A DNA stretch of 64,000 nt from Photobacterium sp. TY1-4 (GCF_025398175.1 NZ_CP099734.1:2852001-2916000), one strand, 5' to 3'. Positions 1 to 9,519 are shown, numbered from the stretch's first letter. Numbers and translations are program-made. Notes: generated by a model not told the origin, from the sequence alone.

Positions 1-2
1 AT

Positions 3-1352
3 CTGAGAGAGTTAGAAGCACACGGGCTGGATGCGCTTGGTTGGGATCCTAACTTTTGCCCTGATAACGAAAAAATTAACTCTGATATCATTAATTTAGG
101 ATTTGTACTCAACGTTATTGAAGATCAAGACGAACGTTTAGATGCATTGTTGGGGGCTTGGGAGCTAACCGAAAAGTTACTGGTCGTGTCCGTTATGCTC
201 GCAAACGATAGCTACATATCACAATTCAAGCCATACAAAGACGGCATCATTACCTCTCGCAACACGTTCCAAAAATACTATGCGCAATCAGAAATCAAAG
301 CGTACATTGAGCGTAGTTTACAAGACGATGTCATCGCTCTCGCACCTGGCATTTTCTACATTTTCAAAGATAAATTAGAAGAGCAACAATACTTACAAAA
401 CAAATACAAGCGTCACCGCACATGGCAGCAACTGACCTCCCCTTCGCCAGTTGAAGCTAAAGACAAAGCAAGACTCGTGATTACCCAAAATCAACCGCTA
501 TTCAGTGACTTTTGGAATACCTGCCTAGAGCTCGGACGCATACCCGCCAATGATGAGTTTGAGAACTCAGAACAAGTTCATGATCTGATTGGCTCGCACA
601 AGAAAGTCTTCAGCTTGCTCAGTGAGCTTTACGATACAAACGAGTTTCAACAGGCAGAGAAACGCCGCAAAGAAGATTTATTACTCTACTTCGCTATGGG
701 CCTGTTCGAGAAGCGTAAGCCCTATACCCAGCAACCAGAACCACTAAAGAGAGACATAAAGGCACTGTTTGGTGACTACAAAACAGCCATCAACCTAGCC
801 ACCGAACTTCTCTTTGCAATTGCAGATATAGAACTCATTGAACAGCAGTGTGAGAAAGCTTATTCGCAGCTACCTGCAAGTTTATTGAACCCAGGCCACT
901 CGCTCATCTTTCATAAAGGCTACCTTGATGACTTGCCACTGCTTCTACGAGTCTACGTTGGCGCCGGACTTCAAATCTATGGTGAGTTGGATGAGTTCAT
1001 TGATCTCATCAAAATTCATATCACCTCAGGCAAACTTACCCTAATAGCTTACGATGACTATGAGAAATCAGTCCCCTTCCTCAAAGAACGCATCAAAATA
1101 AAAATGGCCGAGCAGGATATCGATTTCTTTGACTACGTGGATGAAAACCGCCGTCCTCCACTACTCAACAAACACCTATATATGGCACAATGCCATGAAA
1201 AATATAAGGAGCAGCTAAGTTTTGATAAGCGGCTGTCTAAGTTGTTAAACTTCACATATAGTTGTGAGGAGACGATAACAAGATTTAAGTTTATAACATT
1301 GCTTAACAATGAAAATAAAAAAATAGCGGGGTACACTCTTGCTAGCAAGTAA
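3..1352 (+). CDS. Phosphorothioation-associated putative methyltransferase, C-terminal part (5' end outside window)
   Basis: The frame is open from base 3 to the TAA at 1350-1352, giving 449 residues without a start, so the gene begins upstream of the window. The first visible residues, with motifs such as ALGWDPNF, INLGFVLNVIED and TEKLLVVSVML, look like the late core of a Rossmann-fold SAM-dependent methyltransferase. The long C-terminal part fits the family annotated as DNA phosphorothioation-associated putative methyltransferase; I recognise this from family resemblance, not from a search. The SAM-binding glycine loop would lie outside the window. A TTG at 147 gives a shorter frame but cuts into the fold and is not a credible start. 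The gene converges on the ssp-like operon and shares a hairpin with it. The DNA is AT-rich like the rest of the island. Confidence 0.7.
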   Translation: MRELEAHGLDALGWDPNFCPDNEKINSDIINLGFVLNVIEDQDERLDALLGAWELTEKLLVVSVMLANDSYISQFKPYKDGIITSRNTFQKYYAQSEIKAYIERSLQDDVIALAPGIFYIFKDKLEEQQYLQNKYKRHRTWQQLTSPSPVEAKDKARLVITQNQPLFSDFWNTCLELGRIPANDEFENSEQVHDLIGSHKKVFSLLSELYDTNEFQQAEKRRKEDLLLYFAMGLFEKRKPYTQQPEPLKRDIKALFGDYKTAINLATELLFAIADIELIEQQCEKAYSQLPASLLNPGHSLIFHKGYLDDLPLLLRVYVGAGLQIYGELDEFIDLIKIHITSGKLTLIAYDDYEKSVPFLKERIKIKMAEQDIDFFDYVDENRRPPLLNKHLYMAQCHEKYKEQLSFDKRLSKLLNFTYSCEETITRFKFITLLNNENKKIAGYTLASK

Positions 1353-1367
1353 AGATAAATTAAAAAT

Positions 1368-1392
1368 GATGAGTTACCAATGGTAACTCATC
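1368..1392. terminator. Hairpin terminator between converging island genes
   Basis: Two perfect 12-bp arms (1368-1379 and 1381-1392) are separated by one base. On the minus strand the hairpin is followed by a T-rich tract (ATTTTTAATTTA), so it should end the transcript of the DGQHR gene. On the plus strand there is no T-run, so it is at best weak for the methyltransferase gene. Confidence 0.7.
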
Positions 1393-1424
1393 ACACCGTC
1401 ATACAATCCACCCGACGAATGAAC

Positions 1425-3650
1425 TCATAGCCCAACACGTTTTTTCAGGTCATCCTCATCTAATATGCCAACATTTCCTGTTAGGTTCTTTAAAAACTCC
1501 TTATGAGCTTTGAAGCATTCATCAAATATTTTTAAACGTTCCTTATGAGATATTTCCACAGCCGTTTTCATATGCTGCTTAATATATTTCTTAAGAGAAT
1601 CATTATACAAACCTTCAAAAACAAGAGCTCTACAATCTCTAGCTTCCTTATTAACATGCTCTTTTAAGCTAGCTGAAATTGGCTCCCAGATTTCTAAAAA
1701 TAGATAGCGGTATTTTGGCCATAAGTCAGGTTGCATTTCTGACCTACAGACAACCCCCCTGAAAGAATCTGAACTACTTTGTATAAACTTCAAGCTAGAC
1801 GCATCGGAACCTTCCATTTTTCCGAACAAAACTGAAACTACGCGTTTTAATCGACTAAAAGTATCAGGTGAAAAGAACGAGTTAACATTTGCAATGTAGT
1901 TATCTAATTCTTCGGTCACATCTAAATCACCACTTATATCAAGTTCATCATTCGCTTGCTCTAATGCCATAAAAAATGAACAAACTAATGCACTTTGAAA
2001 AGCGATAGTTGTATATGTGTTGTCAAATATTGAGAGGATAATATCTCTCACTTGAGCACTGAAGTTTTTCTCTTCATCATAAAGCTTACTTTTATCTTGA
2101 ATTGGCTTTACATAATTATCAAAACGAATTTTTTTAAAATCTTCTGCATGATTTTCTACAGCTCGCGATTTATTATTAACTCGCTCTAACAGCTCTTGAA
2201 GCTCTTTAGAGGGTGTATCAGCATATTTCTGATTAAGTTCATCCCTATGCTTTTCAAAAACTTTAGCTACTCCTTGACCATCAAAGAATATAGACTTAAT
2301 AGTCGTATCTCCACCCTCTTCAACACACGTACGCAATTTAAGAACTGCATCACAATGACAAGAATATGGAAAAAACGTTTCAAGTATTTTTCTGATGTAT
2401 TGACCATATATCGCCTCAAACTGCTTTAATAATACGGCCTCAACTTCTGAACTAAATGAATCTCGTTTAATTGTAGCATCAACATCAGAACCAAGAACAT
2501 CTGCTGAATTAAGCCTTGCTTTTAAGCCATTAATATATCCATCAGTTTTCCTACTTTTAAAACGACCTGACCTTGCAGATATTCCTTCAACATCACCACT
2601 ATCCAATAGAAGATGCTCGATTATATAGTAGAGATGCTGGACACCAGTAAACGCAGTAGTGCTTTGAAGCTTAACTTTGTTTTCTACTTGATCTAGCTCG
2701 ACATTTGAAATTCTAAACGAGCTATCTGATTGAATATCTCTTTGCTTGATTACTGCTAAGAACCCCCTTAAGAATGAGCTTATTAAGTCATTATCATCTA
2801 ATAATAGATTCCGAGAATTAGATACAGGCTGTGCAGTTTGGTTCAAAGTCAAAAATATTGAACGTGCCGCTTTTTGAAGATCAAAGTCTCCTTGATATTC
2901 TGTATCCAAGTCTGGGATTGTACAAAGAATAATAGGCAGCTTTACTGAAGATAGGTCGAAGCTATTAATAATATCAGGAGTCCACTCTTCATAATATTGC
3001 TGAAATGCATCCTTTGCTTTACTATCCCAACCATTCTGTGTATTTCGATGAAGTGCTAAAAGCGCCATAGCACGATGCTGACCATCAACAATGACAAGCT
3101 TACTCTTTTGTGGATTAACTCTAAGCTTTACAAAACTATGCTCATCCGGGTCTTCATTAAACAATATTGGTTGTTCAAACTGGAAAACTTCTTCGCCGAC
3201 CTCACCCGAGCGTAGAACATGCCACTTATTTATACCTTTAACTTCTTTGAGAGGATGCTTTGCCGTTACGACTTTATCATAATACTTAGCAGGCTTGATG
3301 CTTTCCGCCTCAATTGGTAACAGCAAAACAACAATAGGGGGAAAAAACTTTACAGCAGCATGGTTCTTACTATCTAGTATGTAAGGTATAAGTTTGTGTG
3401 AAACCCTAGAGTCATCAATATCACGCTGCATTAGCTCATCAAACTTCAGGTCTTTAAAATCAAAAATTTCTCTAAATGGTGCTAGTTCTTTTAATAAAGC
3501 TTTATCTTGAGATGAGTTAGGATCAAGGCTTACATGAGTCAATAAATACTTTACTTCTACAGTATTGTCTTTTGTTCCTGCTCTAAAAGAGCCGCATGTT
3601 CCACTTAGCGGAAGCGTTAAAGCACTCTCTGGTTCGTAACCATATGTCAT
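1425..3650 (-). CDS. DGQHR-domain protein, DndB-like N-terminal part, last gene of the ssp-like operon
   Basis: This 741-residue protein carries the signature IVDGQHRAMALLAL, with DGQHR at 189-193, and further on an Asn-rich stretch FLTLNQTAQPVS running to LLLDD (about 266-286), as in DndB and other DGQHR proteins. The remaining 450 residues are helical, charged and unknown to me. I see no HNH, PLD or other nuclease motif there. The ATG lies two bases past the stop of the GIY-YIG gene, so the two are translationally coupled. In known systems DGQHR/DGQQR folds sit in DndB (a regulator of modification) and in the N-terminal DUF262 part of SspE, where the motif belongs to the phosphorothioation-responsive NTPase. 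By analogy this protein may sense sulfur-modified DNA and control the neighbouring nuclease. That role is inference; the domain call is firm. Confidence 0.8.
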   Translation of the reverse strand: MTYGYEPESALTLPLSGTCGSFRAGTKDNTVEVKYLLTHVSLDPNSSQDKALLKELAPFREIFDFKDLKFDELMQRDIDDSRVSHKLIPYILDSKNHAAVKFFPPIVVLLLPIEAESIKPAKYYDKVVTAKHPLKEVKGINKWHVLRSGEVGEEVFQFEQPILFNEDPDEHSFVKLRVNPQKSKLVIVDGQHRAMALLALHRNTQNGWDSKAKDAFQQYYEEWTPDIINSFDLSSVKLPIILCTIPDLDTEYQGDFDLQKAARSIFLTLNQTAQPVSNSRNLLLDDNDLISSFLRGFLAVIKQRDIQSDSSFRISNVELDQVENKVKLQSTTAFTGVQHLYYIIEHLLLDSGDVEGISARSGRFKSRKTDGYINGLKARLNSADVLGSDVDATIKRDSFSSEVEAVLLKQFEAIYGQYIRKILETFFPYSCHCDAVLKLRTCVEEGGDTTIKSIFFDGQGVAKVFEKHRDELNQKYADTPSKELQELLERVNNKSRAVENHAEDFKKIRFDNYVKPIQDKSKLYDEEKNFSAQVRDIILSIFDNTYTTIAFQSALVCSFFMALEQANDELDISGDLDVTEELDNYIANVNSFFSPDTFSRLKRVVSVLFGKMEGSDASSLKFIQSSSDSFRGVVCRSEMQPDLWPKYRYLFLEIWEPISASLKEHVNKEARDCRALVFEGLYNDSLKKYIKQHMKTAVEISHKERLKIFDECFKAHKEFLKNLTGNVGILDEDDLKKRVGL

Positions 3651-3652
3651 AA

Positions 3653-4315
3653 TCAGTTTTTCCCTAACACTGGATAGTTAATTCTGTTTAATAAATTTTC
3701 TATATCTTTGTAAGTATCTATTTCCGTAGAGATCTCTTGAATAAAAACAAACATATTTGTTTCTGGAATACCACGAGCTACAACACGAGCTGCAAAATTA
3801 TGATCTCTTCTATCTTCATCCGATAGAGATTGCCCATCTAAAGCAATATAATCTCTTGATGCATACTTTTGTATCAAAGATTGATGTTTTCTAATCCTAG
3901 ACTTTAAGTTTTTAGCCATTCCAATATAAATAGGGCTCGCAAAGTTAGGTGCTGTTGAGATCAAAACCTGCCCAATTTCAATTAACCTAGGAGGATCATC
4001 GTAAAGCCGTTGTACTAGAGAATCAGATATTGTAGGAATATGTTGCACCTTACCTTTATATTTAGGTTTTAACGCTCCATCGAGACTCACATCGTAAGGT
4101 TCCTCATTATAGAAATTCAGTATTTTTCCTTCTATAAATTCTTTAATGTCTTGTTTAGCAGAGGTATCAAGGCCCTCTGCTTTATTTTTATTCACTTTAT
4201 CAATAAGTATTGATATATCCTTACTGCTGATTTTTAATGGTAAATACCATGCATACACTCCTTCAGCTTCAGGGACACGTGATAAATTGTTCCATTTATA
4301 TTTTTTTGACGACAT
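3653..4315 (-). CDS. GIY-YIG nuclease family protein with an expanded loop
   Basis: The protein has 220 residues from the ATG at 4315; a GTG at 4321 in the same frame is possible. GVYAWY (19-24) matches the first strand of a GIY-YIG fold. The YIG element follows only at about 130-132 (IYIGMAKNLKSRIRKH), so roughly 105 residues, partly charged and helical, separate strands that usually lie about ten residues apart. After YIG come the arginines of the catalytic helix (R140, R142), and near the end E206 with an NYPVLGKN tail, which match the metal-binding Glu and the usual C-terminal proline/asparagine. A complete active site is therefore plausible. It starts at the stop of the SspD-like gene (TAG overlapping TGA, then ATG) and ends two bases before the DGQHR gene. 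Strand cleavage is the family's activity; restriction of unmodified or phage DNA is inferred from context. Confidence 0.75.
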   Translation of the reverse strand: MSSKKYKWNNLSRVPEAEGVYAWYLPLKISSKDISILIDKVNKNKAEGLDTSAKQDIKEFIEGKILNFYNEEPYDVSLDGALKPKYKGKVQHIPTISDSLVQRLYDDPPRLIEIGQVLISTAPNFASPIYIGMAKNLKSRIRKHQSLIQKYASRDYIALDGQSLSDEDRRDHNFAARVVARGIPETNMFVFIQEISTEIDTYKDIENLLNRINYPVLGKN

Positions 4316-4320
4316 TTTCA

Positions 4321-5148
4321 CTACAAACTACAAATTATGCATGCTTGATCATCAGCATCATCTTCTTCCATATTGGCTAGAACCTTTTGCCACTTTTCTT
4401 CCGACGTTGAAGATGTTTTGAAGATAATACCCTTTTCTTTTTCTCGTTTTTCTGCATGTGCTACTACTTCATCCAGAGTTTTTCCTTGCACCCAGGTATA
4501 ACCGTTGCCAGACTCTTGCTCAATTTCTTTCGCTTTCTCAAACAATTCAGGGTGGTTACGTTTAAGACCTAACCATTCATCTTGCCTTTGGAAAAAGCAG
4601 AAATAACATCCTGAACGACTGCGCCATTCGTAGTAATTAGGAATACCAACGGTATCCTCGAGAATTTGAAAGATATCTTCACGAACTAAGCCATCTTCGA
4701 TAAATGGGAATACCGCACTAATGGTATCCTTTTGACTCACGTAACCTTCTCGATTTTCGTCGGCACGAATTCCAACATAGCTGATAACTTCATCGTCCCC
4801 AACAAACTCCTCGAATGGCTTTAGCTTCAGCTTGACCGTGCACCAACGCTGACGAGGTGATGGTAAGTAGTCATTGTGGACTTTTAACCAATGCTCAAAA
4901 GGTTTCTCACTTGAAAGTCTCGCAATTGGTTTACCAAGGTACGACTCAAGATTATCTATAAAATCAAGAACCTCTTCCAGCTCCGCTCCCGTATCTGTGA
5001 AGAAGTACTCAACTTTTTCATGGATTTCTGGATAATTATTTCGAATATATATAGCTAGCGCCGCACTATCTTTACCACCAGAAATACCAATGACATGACG
5101 AGCATTTTTACGCTCTATAGCCTCTTTTAACGAAATTTTGTTACTCAT
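4321..5148 (-). CDS. sspD: PP-loop ATP pyrophosphatase / PAPS-reductase-like protein (SspD/DndC type)
   Basis: The product has 275 residues from the ATG at 5148, which is preceded by a good ribosome site (GAAGGG); a longer in-frame start at 5178 lacks one. The PP-loop SGGKDS is at 23-28 and FTDTG at about 50-54, typical of enzymes that adenylate a substrate before sulfur transfer. C103 in RWCTVK and the pair C181/C184 in SGCYFCF resemble the cysteines that hold an iron-sulfur cluster in DndC-type proteins. Another CxxC (CIIC) lies five residues from the end and is unusual. The start overlaps the end of the SspC-like gene by 8 bp. In the characterised systems this protein activates the DNA backbone for sulfur insertion. 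BREX-type PAPS-reductase proteins are the main alternative, but no BREX genes (pglZ, brxC, brxL) are nearby. Confidence 0.75.
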   Translation of the reverse strand: MSNKISLKEAIERKNARHVIGISGGKDSAALAIYIRNNYPEIHEKVEYFFTDTGAELEEVLDFIDNLESYLGKPIARLSSEKPFEHWLKVHNDYLPSPRQRWCTVKLKLKPFEEFVGDDEVISYVGIRADENREGYVSQKDTISAVFPFIEDGLVREDIFQILEDTVGIPNYYEWRSRSGCYFCFFQRQDEWLGLKRNHPELFEKAKEIEQESGNGYTWVQGKTLDEVVAHAEKREKEKGIIFKTSSTSEEKWQKVLANMEEDDADDQACIICSL

Positions 5149-8100
5149 TGTTCTGCCCTTCTGGTAGTTCAAAATCAATTAACTGTGCCAGCACAGCCAT
5201 TCGGGTATGTGGATCGAGAGTGTTAATTTTCTCACGTAAAGCCTCTACATACTCATCAATAATCTTTCGCTCACTCTTGTTGATTGTGACAACTTTCTCT
5301 TTAGGCTCAGTACTTTGCTTGATTGAACGAAGCAAAATAACTTCGAATTCGCTCTCGTGTTTGCCAGCAAGCTGACGATTTTTTTCTTGAGCAATTGCTT
5401 GTAACTCTCGTAAACGACGACTCAAGTCCGCCAGCGTAGCCTCTGCTTTTGCAAGATCTTGATCTTTCCATTTACTAGGGTGCTTTCTACTTAGACTAAT
5501 TAGTATATTTTCCAGCCATTGTTCATCGCTTCCTTTTGTATCCAATAAGCTTTTAACAAAGCTTCTTGTAGGACCGTTCGCCAAGTGTTCAACTAAAGAG
5601 TACTGCCCTCTCATGCTATTCCGCAGTTCATTAAGCTCGTACTCTTTACCATCATATAGTTGAGATGAGAGTGCTGTCGCTTGTTCGTCTAGTAGCTTAG
5701 GATAAGCTGACTTGAGCTCTCTTAGCACTGAATACAAACTCGCGCTAAACGCCTTTGAGTCAACTGAATCATCAGAACTTAACGAACCAAAGCCAAGCGC
5801 CTTAGGTAGGTCTTCAAAAATCAACCTCTCTGGCGACTTTGACATTTTGATTGATTCTCGTACATCTACGGACTTCTTACTCAGCAGACTTGCTGACCTC
5901 GTCGCCTGTGTAATTTCAGGTAGTTCATCAAAAAATTTAACTAGAGGTCGAGCTAAGTTAATGACTTTTCTATTCTTATTCTTACCGTTATATAACGCTT
6001 CACTATATGCATTAACTAGTGATGCATTTAGGCCTTCAATTTTATATAACTGAAACGTAAATAAATCTGGACGTTTTATGAACCGGTCTATCTGCTCTTC
6101 AGTCATTACAGGCTGATACTTACCCTCCTCATAGAGTGCAATATCATCGTTGTACACTAAATAGGCATATAGATAAAAAATAGGTAGCAAACCTAACTTC
6201 ACACCATAAGGAGCTTTAGTTAGTTCTTCTGTTAATTCAACAAATGATTTCGGCTTATGCTCTGTAGACTCGAGAAAAGTAGATATTCTATCCCATACAT
6301 CGAAAAGAGAACCTAGAGGTGGCGCCTGAAACTCAAAGTGCTCCCCTCCCTTAACATGAAGCTTATGCTCCTTAAAAATAGCCATATACATAGCTTTTTC
6401 AGGTGGAAACTTCTCAATACCTAAGTTCTCAAGCTTTGACGCGCTTAGCATTGCTTTCATAAGTTTTGTGCGGCCAGATGCAGCTTGAGATGAAGGCTTA
6501 TCTTTATTAATTAACTCATTGAATATTAGAGGCGTCGCACTAAACTCTGTATCTAAAGCCTTTGAAAGAGCACGCTGAACGTCACGCTTAGAATTGATGG
6601 ATAACTTTCTACCATTAGAGTACCAATTTGAATCCTCAGGATTGTATAGAAATTCATTTAGTAACTGACGCTGATTAGATAACGCTGCAGCTAAGTTTAC
6701 TTCTAGCTCTTTCTTTGCAATAGGATCTTGGTTTACTTCTGGACACGTTTTAATGCGATTGTAAGCCTTAATTTCCGCAGTTACGTTAGCAAGTAATGCA
6801 CTATTACCAACAACACACAGGATGTTCGCTCCATTGAGTGCTTTGATTGCTTCCTTAAGCTTACTTGATCTCACTTCACCTTCACTACTTAGATAAAAGA
6901 TAATCTTAGCGTGATCATCAGCTTCAATATCTTTTAGTACAGAAGATGAGTCAGAATACACTGGTTGGAAATAACGCAGAGTACCTGTTTGTATCGTGTA
7001 TTTACGAGCAACAATCGGTGATAATGGACTAGTTTTAGTTAATTCATTTGCTAACGGAAAACCTTGCATTTTTGCAATTTCATTAGCTAACGCTTCTTGC
7101 AAGTCAAAGTCACTACCCTGCCAAACTCGATACTCGTTGTTAAATTTTCTGTGTGTGATAATTGACTTATCAAGAAGCTCTGTTAGCGCAACATCAAAAT
7201 CACCATCGACAAAACAAGAACGCAAAAGAGCTTCTGATGCCTTTAACCCGCCTTTAGCACCAACAATATTAAAGACACCAATTGTCTTAAGTAACTTAAT
7301 AGTTACTAAAGGCGCATCGCCTAACCTTTCAACAGCTGTGACTACCTCAACCCACCTTCTTTGTGTTTGGAAATCTCCCAAAACAGTCGATTGGTTTGAT
7401 ATAAAGTAATCATATATGTCGCTTGGATAAATCAAATCACCAAGACTAGTCAACGAGTCAAGCATACTCTGAAAGCCATAAGGCTCAGTGCTGCCCAGAT
7501 AACTAAATAGTGTACGCTCGTTTTGTGCAACTTGTTGACATAAATATGGCAATAAAAGTGCACTGCAAGGATGAAGAGGATAGCAGTCAGCAAAGAGCTT
7601 AACTGCATCTTCACGTGCCAATAATGAAGGAAGTGCAGCCTCTGCTTCCAGCGAAGTAACTATACCTTCGATTTTAGCTTTAAGCGGTAAAGAACTACTG
7701 ACCTCACTTGCTTGCTCTATTGCCCTAGAGACAACACGCAATACCTGTTCAGTATTTTCAATAAAAGGGATTTCCTCGAATCGCCCGTGTACCGCTGACC
7801 ATTGGTTCTTCGCTTGCTCCGTAAGCCCTTGTGCATACTGATCAAATGACTTATGCAACATGACGAACTGAAGCAAACGAACTTCATGATGCTGTTGGGC
7901 ATGTTCAGCGATAGCCTGAAGAACGAAAAGATCATTGTTATCTTCGTGCCTAGAAGCGTACTCAAGAAACTTACCTAGTTCATCAATAACTAGTATTATG
8001 CCCTTAGGGGCATCACTACCACTCTTAGCTAGAGTATCTTGAAGTGAACTGATAAGTTCGACTATGTCAGCAGCCGAAATGTTTTTTTCCTCTGCAGCCA

Positions 8101-8575
8101 TTTCAAGCAATTGAACAATCGCAGGATTCTTACCTTTACGGTTACTCCAGAGTTCTTCAGCACTAGCAAAAAGACCTTTCACAATACGAGAACCTAGCGA
8201 CTCTGATGAGCCACTAATCATCACTCGCAAATAGCCCGAAGCATTGTACACTTCGTCTTTAAACTGATGCGCTAACTGACTATTAACGTTAAATAGATTC
8301 TCATAAGCTTTTTGGAACAGTTCTGAATCAGGACTGGATAACAGCGCCGATAAAAAAACAGCTAAAGCAGACTTTCCCGAACCATATGGCCCAACGAGTG
8401 ACCACGATCTTGGCTTTTCACCATCAACAAAAGTATCTGCAACTCGTTCTAGAGTATTAATCGCTCTAGATGTTGGTAAATAGCCTATAACACTATCAAT
8501 GGATGATTTATGACGTTCAACGTTGATTGAACGAGTATAAGTCGATCTTACGATGATGTGATCACTTAAGCTCAT
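5141..8575 (-). CDS. sspC: Large P-loop ATPase of the phosphorothioation-type system (SspC type)
   Basis: The protein has 1,144 residues. Walker A is GPYGSGKS at 62-69 and Walker B is IILVIDE at 193-199, placing an ATPase domain in the first third. The remaining 800 residues are helical; a charged, coiled-coil-prone region near the C-terminus runs through ATLADLSRRLRELQAIAQEK. Its ATG overlaps the stop of the DUF4007 gene (ATGA), and its end overlaps the PP-loop gene, so the three should be made together. In SspBCD systems the ATPase is required for sulfur incorporation. A generic AAA defence ATPase cannot be excluded from this one sequence, but the DUF4007–ATPase–PP-loop order is what makes the assignment. 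Confidence 0.75.
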   Translation of the reverse strand: MSLSDHIIVRSTYTRSINVERHKSSIDSVIGYLPTSRAINTLERVADTFVDGEKPRSWSLVGPYGSGKSALAVFLSALLSSPDSELFQKAYENLFNVNSQLAHQFKDEVYNASGYLRVMISGSSESLGSRIVKGLFASAEELWSNRKGKNPAIVQLLEMAAEEKNISAADIVELISSLQDTLAKSGSDAPKGIILVIDELGKFLEYASRHEDNNDLFVLQAIAEHAQQHHEVRLLQFVMLHKSFDQYAQGLTEQAKNQWSAVHGRFEEIPFIENTEQVLRVVSRAIEQASEVSSSLPLKAKIEGIVTSLEAEAALPSLLAREDAVKLFADCYPLHPCSALLLPYLCQQVAQNERTLFSYLGSTEPYGFQSMLDSLTSLGDLIYPSDIYDYFISNQSTVLGDFQTQRRWVEVVTAVERLGDAPLVTIKLLKTIGVFNIVGAKGGLKASEALLRSCFVDGDFDVALTELLDKSIITHRKFNNEYRVWQGSDFDLQEALANEIAKMQGFPLANELTKTSPLSPIVARKYTIQTGTLRYFQPVYSDSSSVLKDIEADDHAKIIFYLSSEGEVRSSKLKEAIKALNGANILCVVGNSALLANVTAEIKAYNRIKTCPEVNQDPIAKKELEVNLAAALSNQRQLLNEFLYNPEDSNWYSNGRKLSINSKRDVQRALSKALDTEFSATPLIFNELINKDKPSSQAASGRTKLMKAMLSASKLENLGIEKFPPEKAMYMAIFKEHKLHVKGGEHFEFQAPPLGSLFDVWDRISTFLESTEHKPKSFVELTEELTKAPYGVKLGLLPIFYLYAYLVYNDDIALYEEGKYQPVMTEEQIDRFIKRPDLFTFQLYKIEGLNASLVNAYSEALYNGKNKNRKVINLARPLVKFFDELPEITQATRSASLLSKKSVDVRESIKMSKSPERLIFEDLPKALGFGSLSSDDSVDSKAFSASLYSVLRELKSAYPKLLDEQATALSSQLYDGKEYELNELRNSMRGQYSLVEHLANGPTRSFVKSLLDTKGSDEQWLENILISLSRKHPSKWKDQDLAKAEATLADLSRRLRELQAIAQEKNRQLAGKHESEFEVILLRSIKQSTEPKEKVVTINKSERKIIDEYVEALREKINTLDPHTRMAVLAQLIDFELPEGQNNE

Positions 8576-9498
8576 GCTTCAATCACCTCTTGATAATGGT
8601 CTTTGATGAAATTCATTGGATCCAATTTTTCTATATTTTGAGCAAGGTATACTTGAGAGATCCCTGCTGTCTCTCGAATCTCAAATAAGTGAGGGTACTT
8701 TTCTTGCAGCTGTTCAAGCTTTGTCATGAAGCACATCTCTGTCATTCGAAATGTAGCCGCTACAGCAGCAACATTGTCGGTACATAGCATCAAGCTTTTT
8801 GTTGGTATCGTTCCTCTAGAGTCGTTCTCAATATGGCAATTCACACACTGAGCAAACGCAAAACCAAACACACCTAGAGCTATATCATCTCGATTATCTA
8901 ATTCTGCTGAGTAACTTTTAGACGAGTGCTTATCGATAAGCCCCAAAAGAGACATTGGAGAGTCTAATGCTTCATCTAGCGCAACTTTTGACAAAGAATC
9001 TGACTGAGAATACATACGCAAAAGTACAGCACAATCTGATTTAAGTGTGGCTTTTGCAGGCGATTTCGAAACATGCCGCCCGTCAACAAACCCCTCTAAA
9101 GCTGATTGCATAGAGGTAACATCAAAATCGGCATTAACATATTGATTAAAAAACCAAAACCAAGTAGTCGCGTTGTTTGGATTAGAACAAAGTAGCCAAT
9201 GAAGTAACCAGATTGTAGCTTCATCTTCTAAATAGGGATCGCATCCTCTTTCTTCATCAAAGATAAAGTGTGCATATTCAGTCAATTGATTTTGATCCGT
9301 TAAAAGCTGAGTTGCTTTCATCCAGTGTTTAATGGATGAAACCATGTTTTTACCAACTCCTAGCTTCACTGTTGAGTTGTCGGATTCAAATACTTCAGGG
9401 TCTTGAGAGAACTCTTGATACCCCTTAGGCAACCAACTAAATCGAAGTGGAAACGTTTCGTGACGCCCAAAAGCACAATCTTTTTCGTTAAACTTCAT
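8572..9498 (-). CDS. sspB: DUF4007 protein, SspB-type component, first gene of the operon
   Basis: The product has 308 residues. The N-terminus reads FGRHETFPLRFSWLPKGY and then LGVGKNMVSSIKHWMKA, which I recognise as the DUF4007 family hallmark. DUF4007 proteins of the Ssp type are reported to nick DNA to allow single-strand phosphorothioation. It is the first gene of a five-gene minus-strand operon and overlaps sspC by four bases. The upstream 210 bp hold a LexA-like box and two inverted repeats. No cysteine desulfurase (SspA) gene lies next to it in the window; the sulfur donor may be IscS or a gene left of the window. Confidence 0.75.
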   Translation of the reverse strand: MKFNEKDCAFGRHETFPLRFSWLPKGYQEFSQDPEVFESDNSTVKLGVGKNMVSSIKHWMKATQLLTDQNQLTEYAHFIFDEERGCDPYLEDEATIWLLHWLLCSNPNNATTWFWFFNQYVNADFDVTSMQSALEGFVDGRHVSKSPAKATLKSDCAVLLRMYSQSDSLSKVALDEALDSPMSLLGLIDKHSSKSYSAELDNRDDIALGVFGFAFAQCVNCHIENDSRGTIPTKSLMLCTDNVAAVAATFRMTEMCFMTKLEQLQEKYPHLFEIRETAGISQVYLAQNIEKLDPMNFIKDHYQEVIEA

Positions 9499-9519
9499 AA
9501 TGACTCTTTACAGAAACAG

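Noticed and set aside
4321..8575. Assignment of the island to BREX (PAPS-reductase plus large ATPase)
   Set aside because: No PglZ-type phosphatase, BrxC/BrxL or adenine methylase pattern is visible; DUF4007 and DGQHR point to phosphorothioation systems.
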